Shown here piece after piece: positions 16,912 through 25,561 of a DNA stretch of 64,000 bases; position 1 is the stretch's first letter; each line of letters starts with the position of its first letter. The DNA comes from CAZEPT01 sp964626965 (lineage in GTDB: Bacteria > Patescibacteriota > Minisyncoccia > Phycocordibacterales > UBA9973), in NCBI GenBank assembly GCA_964626965.1, contig CAZVHB010000003.1, forward strand, positions 1 through 64,000, given 5' to 3'. Made by a program: the position numbers and the translations under genes. Under the pieces are notes generated by a model. The model was not told the origin of the DNA and did no database searches. It saw only the letters and a list, made by a program, of their open reading frames with translations.

Positions 16912-17831
16912 TGCACAAAATCAAAAACGCACTCTTATCTATTTTTAAAAAAGTATCTAAGAGAGAGAAAACAGTAAAAATGTTAACTAAAGAAGAAATA
17001 GCTTCCATCCAAAAATATAGACCAACCATAAAAATATATGATATTTTTACTTACAACGGTGAAGCTGATGTTTTGGAAATCCGTTTACATATATTAAAAG
17101 ACGTCGTAGATGAGTTTATTATTGTGGAAGCTCCTACTACCTTCTCTGGGCTACACAAGCCATTATATTTCAATGAACAAAAGGACCGCTTTGCTCCATT
17201 TTTAGATAAAATAAAATACTTTGTTATAAACGACTACCCAAATGACACAGCATTATGCGAACTTGCTGACAGAAGCTCCAATGTACCTAAAGATGGTCCG
17301 GAACATTGGAGACGAGAGTTTTACCAAAAAGAAAGTATAAAAAAAGCACTGACTCACCTCTCTGATGAAGACATCTGCTTCATTGGTGATGTGGATGAAA
17401 TATGGAATCCAGAAATCGTCATTGATTATAGAAAAGACAGTATATTTAAATTACAGCAAGTTGTTTACTCATATTTCTTAAATAACAGATCTTCGGAAAA
17501 ATGGGCTGGCACGCTCGTCACAAAATACAAAAATATAAAAAATAACTGTTTAAATCATTTACGAACTGCAACAAAAACAAAATACCTATACGTAAAAAAT
17601 GGAGGGTGGCATTTTACGAGTATTGGTGGAATAGATGAAATCCGAAGAAAATTAAATGACTCTTACACAAAAGAAAGCTATAATACACAGATAGTGCAAG
17701 ATAATCTAGAGCAAAGATTTGGTAAACAAGATTACATGGGTAGAAAATTTACATTCTCTGCTGATGAATCTGACTTACCAAAGTATATATTAGACAATAA
17801 AGAAAAATACAAAAAACTATTCAAAGAATAA
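16908..17831 (+). CDS. Glycosyltransferase family 17-like protein
   Basis: The 307 residues match the GT17 pattern: KIYDIFTYNGEADVLEIRLH, DEFIIVEAPTTFSGLHKPLYF, an arginine-rich WRREFYQKESI, then EDICFIGDVDEIWNP with the acidic pair near residue 163. In eukaryotes GT17 includes the bisecting GlcNAc transferase; bacterial members are uncharacterised in detail, so the sugar is unknown. It overlaps the upstream stop by 4 nt (ATGA). Confidence 0.82.
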   Translation: MMHKIKNALLSIFKKVSKREKTVKMLTKEEIASIQKYRPTIKIYDIFTYNGEADVLEIRLHILKDVVDEFIIVEAPTTFSGLHKPLYFNEQKDRFAPFLDKIKYFVINDYPNDTALCELADRSSNVPKDGPEHWRREFYQKESIKKALTHLSDEDICFIGDVDEIWNPEIVIDYRKDSIFKLQQVVYSYFLNNRSSEKWAGTLVTKYKNIKNNCLNHLRTATKTKYLYVKNGGWHFTSIGGIDEIRRKLNDSYTKESYNTQIVQDNLEQRFGKQDYMGRKFTFSADESDLPKYILDNKEKYKKLFKE

Positions 17832-17832
17832 A

Positions 17833-18825
17833 ATGAAGAACACTGACCACAAAGATATAAATGTTGTTATTCCTGTGTATAACGGGGCGCGTTTTATCGT
17901 GGATGCACTTGACTCTGTAGTCCACCAAACACTCGCTCCAGAGAGGATTATTGTTATTGATGACGGATCAACAGACAACACACATGAACTCGTTTCAAAA
18001 TACAAAGAAACTTCACCTGTAGAAATCACGCTCATAAAGAAACAAAACGGTGGACTCAGTTCAGCTCGTAATGCGGGAATCAAAGAAAGTACTTCAGAGT
18101 TTATTGCATTTTTAGATGCAGATGATACATGGGTAAAAGAAAAGCTCGAGGAACAAATATACATATACGATAAAACAGAATTTAAAAATCTAGCTTTAGT
18201 ATATTGTGATTATGATGTCATAGATTCATCTGGAAAAGTAAAATACAAAAATTACAAAGCTCCGCTTGATCAAAAGAGAATGCGTGGATCCGTATTTAAA
18301 AAACTCATTGAGAGAAACCAAATTGCTTCAAGTGGAAGTGGAGTGCTCATAAAAAGAGAGATATTTGATACAGTTGGTCTTTTCGATGAAACATTACCTT
18401 GGGGTGAAGATTGGGATATGTGGCTCCGAATTGCACAAAAGTTTGAAGTTGATTTCACCCCAAAAACACTGGTCCATATTCGTAAAAACGAACACAATAT
18501 GACCGCTAATCCTACAAAAGTTTTTGAAGGTGAAGTACAGTTTTATAATAAGTGGATACCACTCGTTGATAAAAAGTACCCTATTCCCTTATTTTGGGCT
18601 GATAAAATTACGTTTAGGATTCTACTCAATATCACAAAAAAGAATTTTTTAGTACTATTAAAAAATAAACTTTCAGTAGAAAATTACAAAAAATTATTCA
18701 GGAAATCATTTGGATCTCTGTATCTATACATTCCTCTGTTTTTTATACGCCAAATTTTCAATATACTTTTTTACCCAAAGTATCTACAAATAGCGACAAA
18801 ATTCATAAAAAACAAAGGAGTATAA
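17833..18825 (+). CDS. Glycosyltransferase family 2
   Basis: A classic GT2: INVVIPVYNGARFIVDALDSVVHQT style start, IVIDDGSTDNT near residue 45, NGGLSSARNAGI near residue 75, FLDADDTWV near residue 97, and GLFDETLPWGEDWDMWLRI (ED-type catalytic region) near residue 190. The 330 residues end with a partly hydrophobic basic tail that could sit on the membrane. It is the last plus-strand gene of the cluster and faces the next gene head to head at the 3' ends (1 nt apart). Confidence 0.9.
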   Translation: MKNTDHKDINVVIPVYNGARFIVDALDSVVHQTLAPERIIVIDDGSTDNTHELVSKYKETSPVEITLIKKQNGGLSSARNAGIKESTSEFIAFLDADDTWVKEKLEEQIYIYDKTEFKNLALVYCDYDVIDSSGKVKYKNYKAPLDQKRMRGSVFKKLIERNQIASSGSGVLIKREIFDTVGLFDETLPWGEDWDMWLRIAQKFEVDFTPKTLVHIRKNEHNMTANPTKVFEGEVQFYNKWIPLVDKKYPIPLFWADKITFRILLNITKKNFLVLLKNKLSVENYKKLFRKSFGSLYLYIPLFFIRQIFNILFYPKYLQIATKFIKNKGV

Positions 18826-18826
18826 A

Positions 18827-19654
18827 TTATATATTTTTATATAATGTATATACGCGAGAGAAAAAAGGTCTAAAAAATCTCATAGTTAAGAATCTGTATC
18901 CGTACATTCTTAAAGATATAAACATTACTGCTTGCCAATACTGTGGATACTGCTTTTTAAATTTCTTAATAAGCGTAAGTGATTTTTTAAATTGTTCTAC
19001 TTTATTTTGAGAACTAATACTTTCACTTCTTAAGACAAGCTTCACTCCATACATAGGTATGTTAGCAAATGTACCTACTGTTCCTAATTTGAGCCATAAT
19101 TCGTAATCTTCAATATGCCTTGTATCTGGAGACTCGCTATATCCACCAGTACTAAGTGCGGAGGATTTGATAAATAACACACTCGAGTGGGTAAAACAAT
19201 TTTTATTTAAAATTTCACTTCGTATTTCTTTATCTGAGGTTGTATTATATTTTCTAAATATTTCCTTACCATTTTCATTTACTGCAATAAACCCAGTTCC
19301 AACCAAAACATGATCTGTATTTTCTACTAAAAATGCAACTTGCTGTTTAAGCTTATCTCTATCTACCCACACATCATCATCATCAATACGAGCGATATAT
19401 TCACCTTTTGCTTCTTGTATTCCACGATTGAGGGTTTTTTGAATTCCTAAATTTGTTTCATTTTTTATATACCGAATCCGGCTATCTTTTTGTGCAAGAC
19501 TACTCACAACAGCACACGTACCATCAGTCGAACCATCATCAATTACCAAAAGTTCCCAGTTCGTATATGCCTGCGCAAGCACACTTAAAATAGACGCTTC
19601 AATGCGAAGTGCTCCGTTATATGTAGGAAGAATGATAGAAACGAGCTTGTCCAT
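18827..19654 (-). CDS. Glycosyltransferase family 2
   Basis: The 275 residues from the ATG at 19652-19654 (MDKLVSIILPTYNGA) carry the GT2 motifs LLVIDDGSTDGT near residue 42, LGIQKTLNRGI, and YIARIDDDDVWVDRDKL near residue 92, then a catalytic ED-type region RHIEDYELWLKLG. An upstream ATG at 19675 lies inside the preceding fucosyltransferase gene and is less likely. It is the last gene of the minus-strand half of the glycan cluster. Confidence 0.9.
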   Translation of the reverse strand: MDKLVSIILPTYNGALRIEASILSVLAQAYTNWELLVIDDGSTDGTCAVVSSLAQKDSRIRYIKNETNLGIQKTLNRGIQEAKGEYIARIDDDDVWVDRDKLKQQVAFLVENTDHVLVGTGFIAVNENGKEIFRKYNTTSDKEIRSEILNKNCFTHSSVLFIKSSALSTGGYSESPDTRHIEDYELWLKLGTVGTFANIPMYGVKLVLRSESISSQNKVEQFKKSLTLIKKFKKQYPQYWQAVMFISLRMYGYRFLTMRFFRPFFSRVYTLYKNI

Positions 19655-19655
19655 A

Positions 19656-20525
19656 TTACATTTTGATCCAATCAAGAGGAATCACATCACTCGCGTCGAT
19701 AGACGCATCAGCAAACCATTGCTTTGGGCAGACAACTATTTTGCTCTTATTAGGAGAGAGCCACGCAGCCCACCAAGAAAATGAACTATTTGCGATAATG
19801 AAATGGTTGCAGAGCGACATAAGGAAAAGATTGCCTTCAGCTTTTTTCCCAGCGTATTCATCACCCACGTATGTCGTTGGTATATCGAACTGCACATTCT
19901 CTCGACACCATGCGATATCATCAGAGAACACATAGACGTGTCCTAGTGTAGTTTTACCACTAATCACCTCTACTGCATCTTTATAATATGTATTAGTAAC
20001 CACTTCATGAGTTGCATTACCAACATAGTCCCCTCTTCTCACGTGTACACAGAGAGAATTTTGAGATTTAATTTCAAGAGCGAGTTTTTGGATATTTTCT
20101 GGTAATGCTTCTTTTACAATAAAATCTTTGCGAATCACCTCTTCAATATCAGAAAAATATTTTGGACTCTGCCAGTACCCATCAAGAAACAGGTTATCTC
20201 CTTTGTTAAAAATGGACGCATCAAAATTGAAACTTTTTTCTTGACCCTTGCTTTTGAAAAATTTTCTCACCAATGTGACAAAATACACGAAAAGTTTACT
20301 ACTATAGAGTTTGTATAAAAATGGTATATCAGATTGCTCCGCGATATCAGCTTGAATAGTAAATACATCGAGGTCATACCCTCGCTTTGTTACACCTTTT
20401 AAATTAAGATCGTAAAATGAAGTATCAAGTTTTAATGGGACATTGTGACGTAATGACAGTGCTCTTCCACACGCATACTGAAACATTTGATTCCCCATTC
20501 CTCCTTTGAGTCGTACTATAATCAT
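19656..20525 (-). CDS. Alpha-1,2-fucosyltransferase family protein (GT11)
   Basis: It should transfer fucose from GDP-L-fucose. The 289 residues have the family start VRLKGGMGNQMFQYACGRAL, the GDP-fucose motif HVRRGDYVG at residues 161-169, and HFIIANSSFSWWAAWLS near residue 250. It lies 2 nt after fcl and in the same run as gmd, which make GDP-L-fucose, so the pathway is complete in one operon. The acceptor sugar is unknown. Confidence 0.92.
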   Translation of the reverse strand: MIIVRLKGGMGNQMFQYACGRALSLRHNVPLKLDTSFYDLNLKGVTKRGYDLDVFTIQADIAEQSDIPFLYKLYSSKLFVYFVTLVRKFFKSKGQEKSFNFDASIFNKGDNLFLDGYWQSPKYFSDIEEVIRKDFIVKEALPENIQKLALEIKSQNSLCVHVRRGDYVGNATHEVVTNTYYKDAVEVISGKTTLGHVYVFSDDIAWCRENVQFDIPTTYVGDEYAGKKAEGNLFLMSLCNHFIIANSSFSWWAAWLSPNKSKIVVCPKQWFADASIDASDVIPLDWIKM

Positions 20526-20527
20526 AT

Positions 20528-21490
20528 CTATTTATTTGTTATATAGTTTTCAAGAAACCACTTGTAGGTCGACTCAACACCATCTCGTAACTGTATTTTT
20601 GCGTTCCAACCAAGTGAAGAGAGTCTTGAGACATCGAGTAGCTTACGAGGAGCGCCATCTGGTTTGGTTGTATCCCAAACAATTTCACCCTCGAAGCCAA
20701 CAATTTCTTTTATCATCATCACGAGTTCTTTAATTGATACATCAACACCAGTTCCGACATTTACAAACATCGGACCTTTTTCATTTTCTTCTTTCGTTGG
20801 ATTAAAATTATCCATAGCAAACAAACACGCCGAAGCTAAATCATCGACATGCAACAATTCTCGTTTTGGTGTTCCAGTTCCCCACACCGTGACGTCTTTT
20901 GCGGAAGAGACCTTCGCCTCGTGCATTTTACGCATAAGCGCAGGTAATACATGAGAACTCTGTAAATCAAAATTATCATTTTGACCATAGAGATTTGTCG
21001 GCATCAGTGCGATAAAATTCGTCCCATATTGACGATTATAACTCTGACACAATTTAATACCGGCTATTTTTGCAAGACCATATGGTTCGTTTGTTGGTTC
21101 AATAAGACCAGTCAGAAGATATTCTTCTTTCATTGGTTGATCAGCAAATTTTGGGTAAATACATGAACTCCCGAGGAAAAGTAGTTTGGTTACACCGTTT
21201 ATTCGTGCACTCTCAATAATGTTTGTTTCAATAACAAGGTTTCGGTAGATAAAATCTGCTGGATAGGTATTATTGGCGAGAATCCCTCCAACCTTTGCTG
21301 CTGAGAGAAAGACATACTCTGGCTTCTCTTCTGCAAAAAATGCTTCTACATCTGACTGACGCAATAAATCAAGTTCTTCATGCGTACGCAAAAGGAGATT
21401 TGTGTACCCTTGGGTTTCAAGTGCCCGCACAAGTGCAGAACCAACGAGTCCTTTGTGTCCGGCAACATAAATTTTTGAATCTTTTTTCAT
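20528..21490 (-). CDS. fcl: GDP-L-fucose synthase
   Basis: This NADPH-dependent epimerase-reductase converts GDP-4-keto-6-deoxymannose to GDP-L-fucose. The 320 residues have the Rossmann motif VAGHKGLVGSALVRAL, the active-site LGSSCIYP near residue 106, and the YGLAKIAG YxxxK motif near residue 137. It lies 3 nt downstream of gmd and 2 nt upstream of a fucosyltransferase gene. Length is normal. Confidence 0.95.
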   Translation of the reverse strand: MKKDSKIYVAGHKGLVGSALVRALETQGYTNLLLRTHEELDLLRQSDVEAFFAEEKPEYVFLSAAKVGGILANNTYPADFIYRNLVIETNIIESARINGVTKLLFLGSSCIYPKFADQPMKEEYLLTGLIEPTNEPYGLAKIAGIKLCQSYNRQYGTNFIALMPTNLYGQNDNFDLQSSHVLPALMRKMHEAKVSSAKDVTVWGTGTPKRELLHVDDLASACLFAMDNFNPTKEENEKGPMFVNVGTGVDVSIKELVMMIKEIVGFEGEIVWDTTKPDGAPRKLLDVSRLSSLGWNAKIQLRDGVESTYKWFLENYITNK

Positions 21491-21493
21491 ATG

Positions 21494-22555
21494 TTATTTT
21501 AAATAGTCTTCACTTAATAATCGACGTTCTGTAAATTCACCATCAATCATAATTTTTATCAGTTCTTTAAAAGTGACATTTGGTGTCCAATTAAGTTTCT
21601 CTTTACATTTTGTGGCATCACCGAGGAGTACATCCACTTCACTTGGTCGATAATACGCTGGGTCAATACGAATTATCTCTTTACCTGTTTTCTCTTCTAT
21701 CCCTACTTCATCAAGACCTGTTCCCTTCCACATAATCTTGTATCCCACCATCTCAGCTGCACACTCTACAAACTCCCGAACAGAGTGTGTTTCTCCTGTC
21801 GCAACAACAAAATCATCCGGTGTGTCAGCTTGAAGCATAAGCCACATTGCTTCAACATAGTCTTTTGCGTACCCCCAGTCTCTTTTAGCATCTAAATTAC
21901 CAAGAAAAATTGTTTCTTTTTTACCGAGCACAATATCTACAAGTCCTTCCGTAATTTTTTTTGTAACAAACGTTCTTCCTCGCCTTGGTGATTCATGATT
22001 AAACAAAATTCCATTAGAAATGAACATATCATATGCCTCACGGTAATTCACACAAATCATATGTGAGAACACTTTCGCGCATGCATACGGACTGCGTGGA
22101 TTAAACGGTGTTGTTTCTTTTTGTGGCATTTCGAGTACTTTACCAAACATTTCGCTTGATCCAGCTTGATAAAACTTTACAGGAAGTTTGCTCTCACGTA
22201 CTGCATCAAGCAACCGCACAGTTCCAAGCGCATCGATATCTGTCGTGTATTCTGGAATGTCGAAACTTACACGCACATGACTCTGTGCTCCAAGATTATA
22301 AATTTCATCTGGTTTACTTTTTCGAATCACACTATTAATACTCTGAGAATCGGACAGATCTCCAAAATGAAGCAAAAGGTTTCTATTATCTGTATGTGGG
22401 TCTTGATAGATATGATCTAGTCTTCCAGTATTAAAACTCGAAGAACGTCTAATCATCCCATGCACTTCGTATCCTTTTGCAAGTAAAAATTCAGCCAAAT
22501 ATGACCCATCTTGTCCTGTAATTCCTATGATTAATGCTCTTTTTTTGTTTTCCAT
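21494..22555 (-). CDS. gmd: GDP-mannose 4,6-dehydratase
   Basis: It makes GDP-4-keto-6-deoxymannose, the precursor for GDP-fucose. The 353 residues (ATG at 22553-22555, MENKKRALIIGITGQDGSYLAE) include GSSEMFG (active-site region near residue 126), the YxxxK-type YACAKVF near 150 and NHESPRRGRTFVTKK. Another in-frame ATG at 22565-22567 would overlap the upstream gene by 11 nt, so either start is possible. It lies with fcl. Confidence 0.95.
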   Translation of the reverse strand: MENKKRALIIGITGQDGSYLAEFLLAKGYEVHGMIRRSSSFNTGRLDHIYQDPHTDNRNLLLHFGDLSDSQSINSVIRKSKPDEIYNLGAQSHVRVSFDIPEYTTDIDALGTVRLLDAVRESKLPVKFYQAGSSEMFGKVLEMPQKETTPFNPRSPYACAKVFSHMICVNYREAYDMFISNGILFNHESPRRGRTFVTKKITEGLVDIVLGKKETIFLGNLDAKRDWGYAKDYVEAMWLMLQADTPDDFVVATGETHSVREFVECAAEMVGYKIMWKGTGLDEVGIEEKTGKEIIRIDPAYYRPSEVDVLLGDATKCKEKLNWTPNVTFKELIKIMIDGEFTERRLLSEDYLK

Positions 22556-22556
22556 A

Positions 22557-23465
22557 TTAAATACCATTATACACTTTTAAATCCGTAATGCCTTTTTCAA
22601 GAGATACTGACGGTTCCCAACCCAGAAGCTCTTTCGCCTTTAAAACACTCGCTATGGTGTGTTTTGGCTCTAAACGAGGGGGTATGTGTACCGTCTCACC
22701 GCTAATAAGCTCTGCGATGTAATTAATAGAAAAGTTTTTTCCCGTACCGAGATTCATCACTTCGCCATTACCCACCTTGCCTGAAGTCATAGCTTGTATG
22801 TTGGCTCTCGCTACATCTGTGACGTGGATATAGTCTCGAGTATTTGTCCCATCACCGACGATCTGCATCGGTTCACCTTTTTTCTTAAATTCAACAAAAC
22901 GAGGAATGACAGATGCGTATGACCCGACAGCACTTTGCCTTGGTCCATAAACATTAAAATACCTAAAACAAACTGTCTCAAGTCCATATACAGTAGCATA
23001 GAGTTTCATATAGACTTCCCCAATATATTTTTGAGCACCATACGGGGATAATTGTCGCGCATCCACCTCCATCTCTTCTGTTATCGGCATAATATCTTGA
23101 TTACCATATATCGCTGAAGATGAAGCAAATACAACTCTCTTCACTTTATTTACACGACACGCCTCAAGTACTGAGAGTAATCCATTTACATTAATGTCAT
23201 TTGTCTCAATTGGATTCTCTAGCGAGTATTGAACTTGGGGTATTGCTGCTTCATGAAAGACACATACTGCATCTTTAAAGACAGGTATAAGCACTTCTGT
23301 ATTCCTGATATCAACTTCATGTAAAGTTGCTTTTTGATTGAGATTTTCTTTTTTACCAGCAGATAAATTATCTATCACATGGACATCGTATCCACTTTCA
23401 ATTAACATATCAACAATATGTGACCCGATAAACCCTGCTCCACCTGTAACGATTACTTTTTGCAT
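22557..23465 (-). CDS. NAD-dependent nucleotide-sugar epimerase (GalE/WbpP-like)
   Basis: An extended short-chain dehydrogenase of 302 residues: VTGGAGFIGSHIVDML at the N-terminus, VFASSSAIYG near residue 122, the YGAQKYIGEVYMKLY YxxxK motif near 148, and RYFNVYGPRQ. It most resembles UDP-glucose or UDP-GlcNAc 4-epimerases, but the exact substrate is not visible. It is first of four short-spaced minus-strand genes with gmd, fcl and the fucosyltransferase. Confidence 0.85.
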   Translation of the reverse strand: MQKVIVTGGAGFIGSHIVDMLIESGYDVHVIDNLSAGKKENLNQKATLHEVDIRNTEVLIPVFKDAVCVFHEAAIPQVQYSLENPIETNDINVNGLLSVLEACRVNKVKRVVFASSSAIYGNQDIMPITEEMEVDARQLSPYGAQKYIGEVYMKLYATVYGLETVCFRYFNVYGPRQSAVGSYASVIPRFVEFKKKGEPMQIVGDGTNTRDYIHVTDVARANIQAMTSGKVGNGEVMNLGTGKNFSINYIAELISGETVHIPPRLEPKHTIASVLKAKELLGWEPSVSLEKGITDLKVYNGI

Positions 23466-23476
23466 ACCTGAAATAT

Positions 23477-25519
23477 TTACTTAAACTCTAAAAGCTTATC
23501 TTGGATAAGTTCAGTCACAATTTTAGGCATATCGTTATGCCCCTTCAATCTCTCTACCGCTTTCATGAAATTCTTTTTATCTTTCTTTTCTGAAAAATAT
23601 TGGATAAAAAATAGGTACATATCATTATTTTCTTTTTTTTGAAATGAAAAATAAGCAGGACTTGAATCAAAAACAGTTTCAAGATTCTCAAAAGATTCTT
23701 CGTATTTTTCTTGGGTAAATAAATTAATAGCCAGAGCATACCCTACATCAATCTTTTGTGGATTGTACTCTAACACACTCCTCAAAAGAGTTTCTCCACG
23801 ACTGACGAGTTCCATATCCTTAAGATCTTTCCCTGCATCAGTATACGTAATTGCGGTTGTTAATAAAAATTGATAGTCAGCTGGAACTTTTTCTAAATAC
23901 CTGTCTGCTTGGGCAAGTGCAATACGCACAAGTTCAAGCGAATGTGGATCTTTCACTATATCTAACTCTTGCACAGATACAAGAAAATATGCTCGAATCG
24001 GTTTCTGAGCCAGAGTGAAAGGTTCAAAAACAGTATGCATCCAAGTACTCATAAACGCAGTATCCTTTGTTTTTTGTATTATATCGTACCGCCTCATTTG
24101 TGTATTTGCAATAATATTATTTTGAACATACCCAAAAATCAAGAGAGAAGTAACTATAAGGAAAAATGTCACCAGAAGGAGAGAGTTCCTCATAAATAGA
24201 GAAGTATATGCTACATTTTCTGAATACTCCCTATTATTCTCGACCTCTACTTCCGGTCCAATTACAAAAGCAAGAACAGAAAACAGTGCGAGCATTGTAG
24301 TAATATGATCAAACAAGAAAAAGAGATGAACTAAAAGCATCACACCAAAAGCAAGAAATGCGATGTGAGAATATGAAAAAGTTTTCTTTTTAAGAAATGA
24401 TCTGAAGTAAAAAAGAAAAATCGAAAGATACGCCAACAGCCCAAGAAGACCAGTCATAACCAGCACATCTACGAACTTATTGTGAGCACGATCAAACCAA
24501 GTTATCTCATAGTCAAATTGCTTCGGGTTAAAATACTTTGTATATGCAACGATAAAATTCTCAGGACCCCAACCAATGAGTGATTTTTTAATACTTTCAG
24601 CTTGAGGATTCACTGAAGAAAGACCAATACGGCTCATCATTAATCTCGTTTGAATCGTATCATCGCTTGTATTCATAACTGCAACACGAGACAGACCAGG
24701 AACCTTATTCCATATTTCACTTTTTCTTGTTGAGATAAAGAGTGTAGAGAAAGCAAGAACAGCAACAAGAAGCAATAGAGCAATTTTACGAACAGGGACA
24801 CGAAGATACTTCATCTGCTTACCTCGAACAATCACATAAGTAAGCACACAAAGAAATCCAACCACGAGGGCAACAAAAGTACCCCTTGTTTGTGTAATAA
24901 AAATACCTACGATAGAAAGAATAAGTGTTACGAAGGAAATATACTTCCAGAATATATTTTTAACCTGACTCAGGATAATAAGTGAGCAGAAAATTGAAAA
25001 AATGAGATAGCCAGCAAGAAAGCTCGGATTATCTAAAAAAGAACCTGGTCTTCCAGCACCTTCGAGTAACTGCATACACTGTTTAACCAAAACTGCCAAA
25101 GAAGCAAGGATATGTAATTTAAAAAAAATAAACCAATCTTTTTTCTCAAAAAGAAAAACACTCAAAAGAAAATAGAGGAAGAAGAATATAAGTGCAAGCA
25201 ATCCTTCTCCTCTTTGAGCAGTACTCCAAAACGCAGTATAGGTATCAACAGCGAAAATAGTACTCACAACTGACAAAAAAATGAAAAGAAAAACTGAAAG
25301 AGCAAGAGGATTTTTCACAAGGCGCTTACTTTTCTGGATGATGGTTTCGCGATAGGTACTATCACGACTGACAGCTATGATAAAAAATACACTCGCAAAC
25401 AAAATGGCCCCACGAAGAAATAGATTTTCACCCATTATAAAAGGAGAGAAAGCAGCAGGTGCGAACATAAACGGAGTAAAAGCGAGTGCCCACAAACATA
25501 CCTTTGCTATCTTATTCAT
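23477..25519 (-). CDS. O-antigen-ligase-like membrane protein with C-terminal repeats (copy 1)
   Basis: The 680 residues contain about 11-12 membrane helices up to residue 460, with the Wzy/WaaL-type periplasmic loop including WFDRAHNKFVDVLVMTGLLG near residue 345 (the His-Asn motif). Residues 520-680 look like helical TPR-type repeats. In other bacteria this architecture belongs to glycan ligases or protein O-oligosaccharyltransferases. CPR bacteria are thought to lack LPS, so transfer to a protein or wall polymer is more likely (inference). A paralogue is next door. Confidence 0.8.
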   Translation of the reverse strand: MNKIAKVCLWALAFTPFMFAPAAFSPFIMGENLFLRGAILFASVFFIIAVSRDSTYRETIIQKSKRLVKNPLALSVFLFIFLSVVSTIFAVDTYTAFWSTAQRGEGLLALIFFFLYFLLSVFLFEKKDWFIFFKLHILASLAVLVKQCMQLLEGAGRPGSFLDNPSFLAGYLIFSIFCSLIILSQVKNIFWKYISFVTLILSIVGIFITQTRGTFVALVVGFLCVLTYVIVRGKQMKYLRVPVRKIALLLLVAVLAFSTLFISTRKSEIWNKVPGLSRVAVMNTSDDTIQTRLMMSRIGLSSVNPQAESIKKSLIGWGPENFIVAYTKYFNPKQFDYEITWFDRAHNKFVDVLVMTGLLGLLAYLSIFLFYFRSFLKKKTFSYSHIAFLAFGVMLLVHLFFLFDHITTMLALFSVLAFVIGPEVEVENNREYSENVAYTSLFMRNSLLLVTFFLIVTSLLIFGYVQNNIIANTQMRRYDIIQKTKDTAFMSTWMHTVFEPFTLAQKPIRAYFLVSVQELDIVKDPHSLELVRIALAQADRYLEKVPADYQFLLTTAITYTDAGKDLKDMELVSRGETLLRSVLEYNPQKIDVGYALAINLFTQEKYEESFENLETVFDSSPAYFSFQKKENNDMYLFFIQYFSEKKDKKNFMKAVERLKGHNDMPKIVTELIQDKLLEFK

Positions 25520-25561
25520 ACATAAATACTAGCAAAAATAGAGGGAAAAAGCCATAAAATG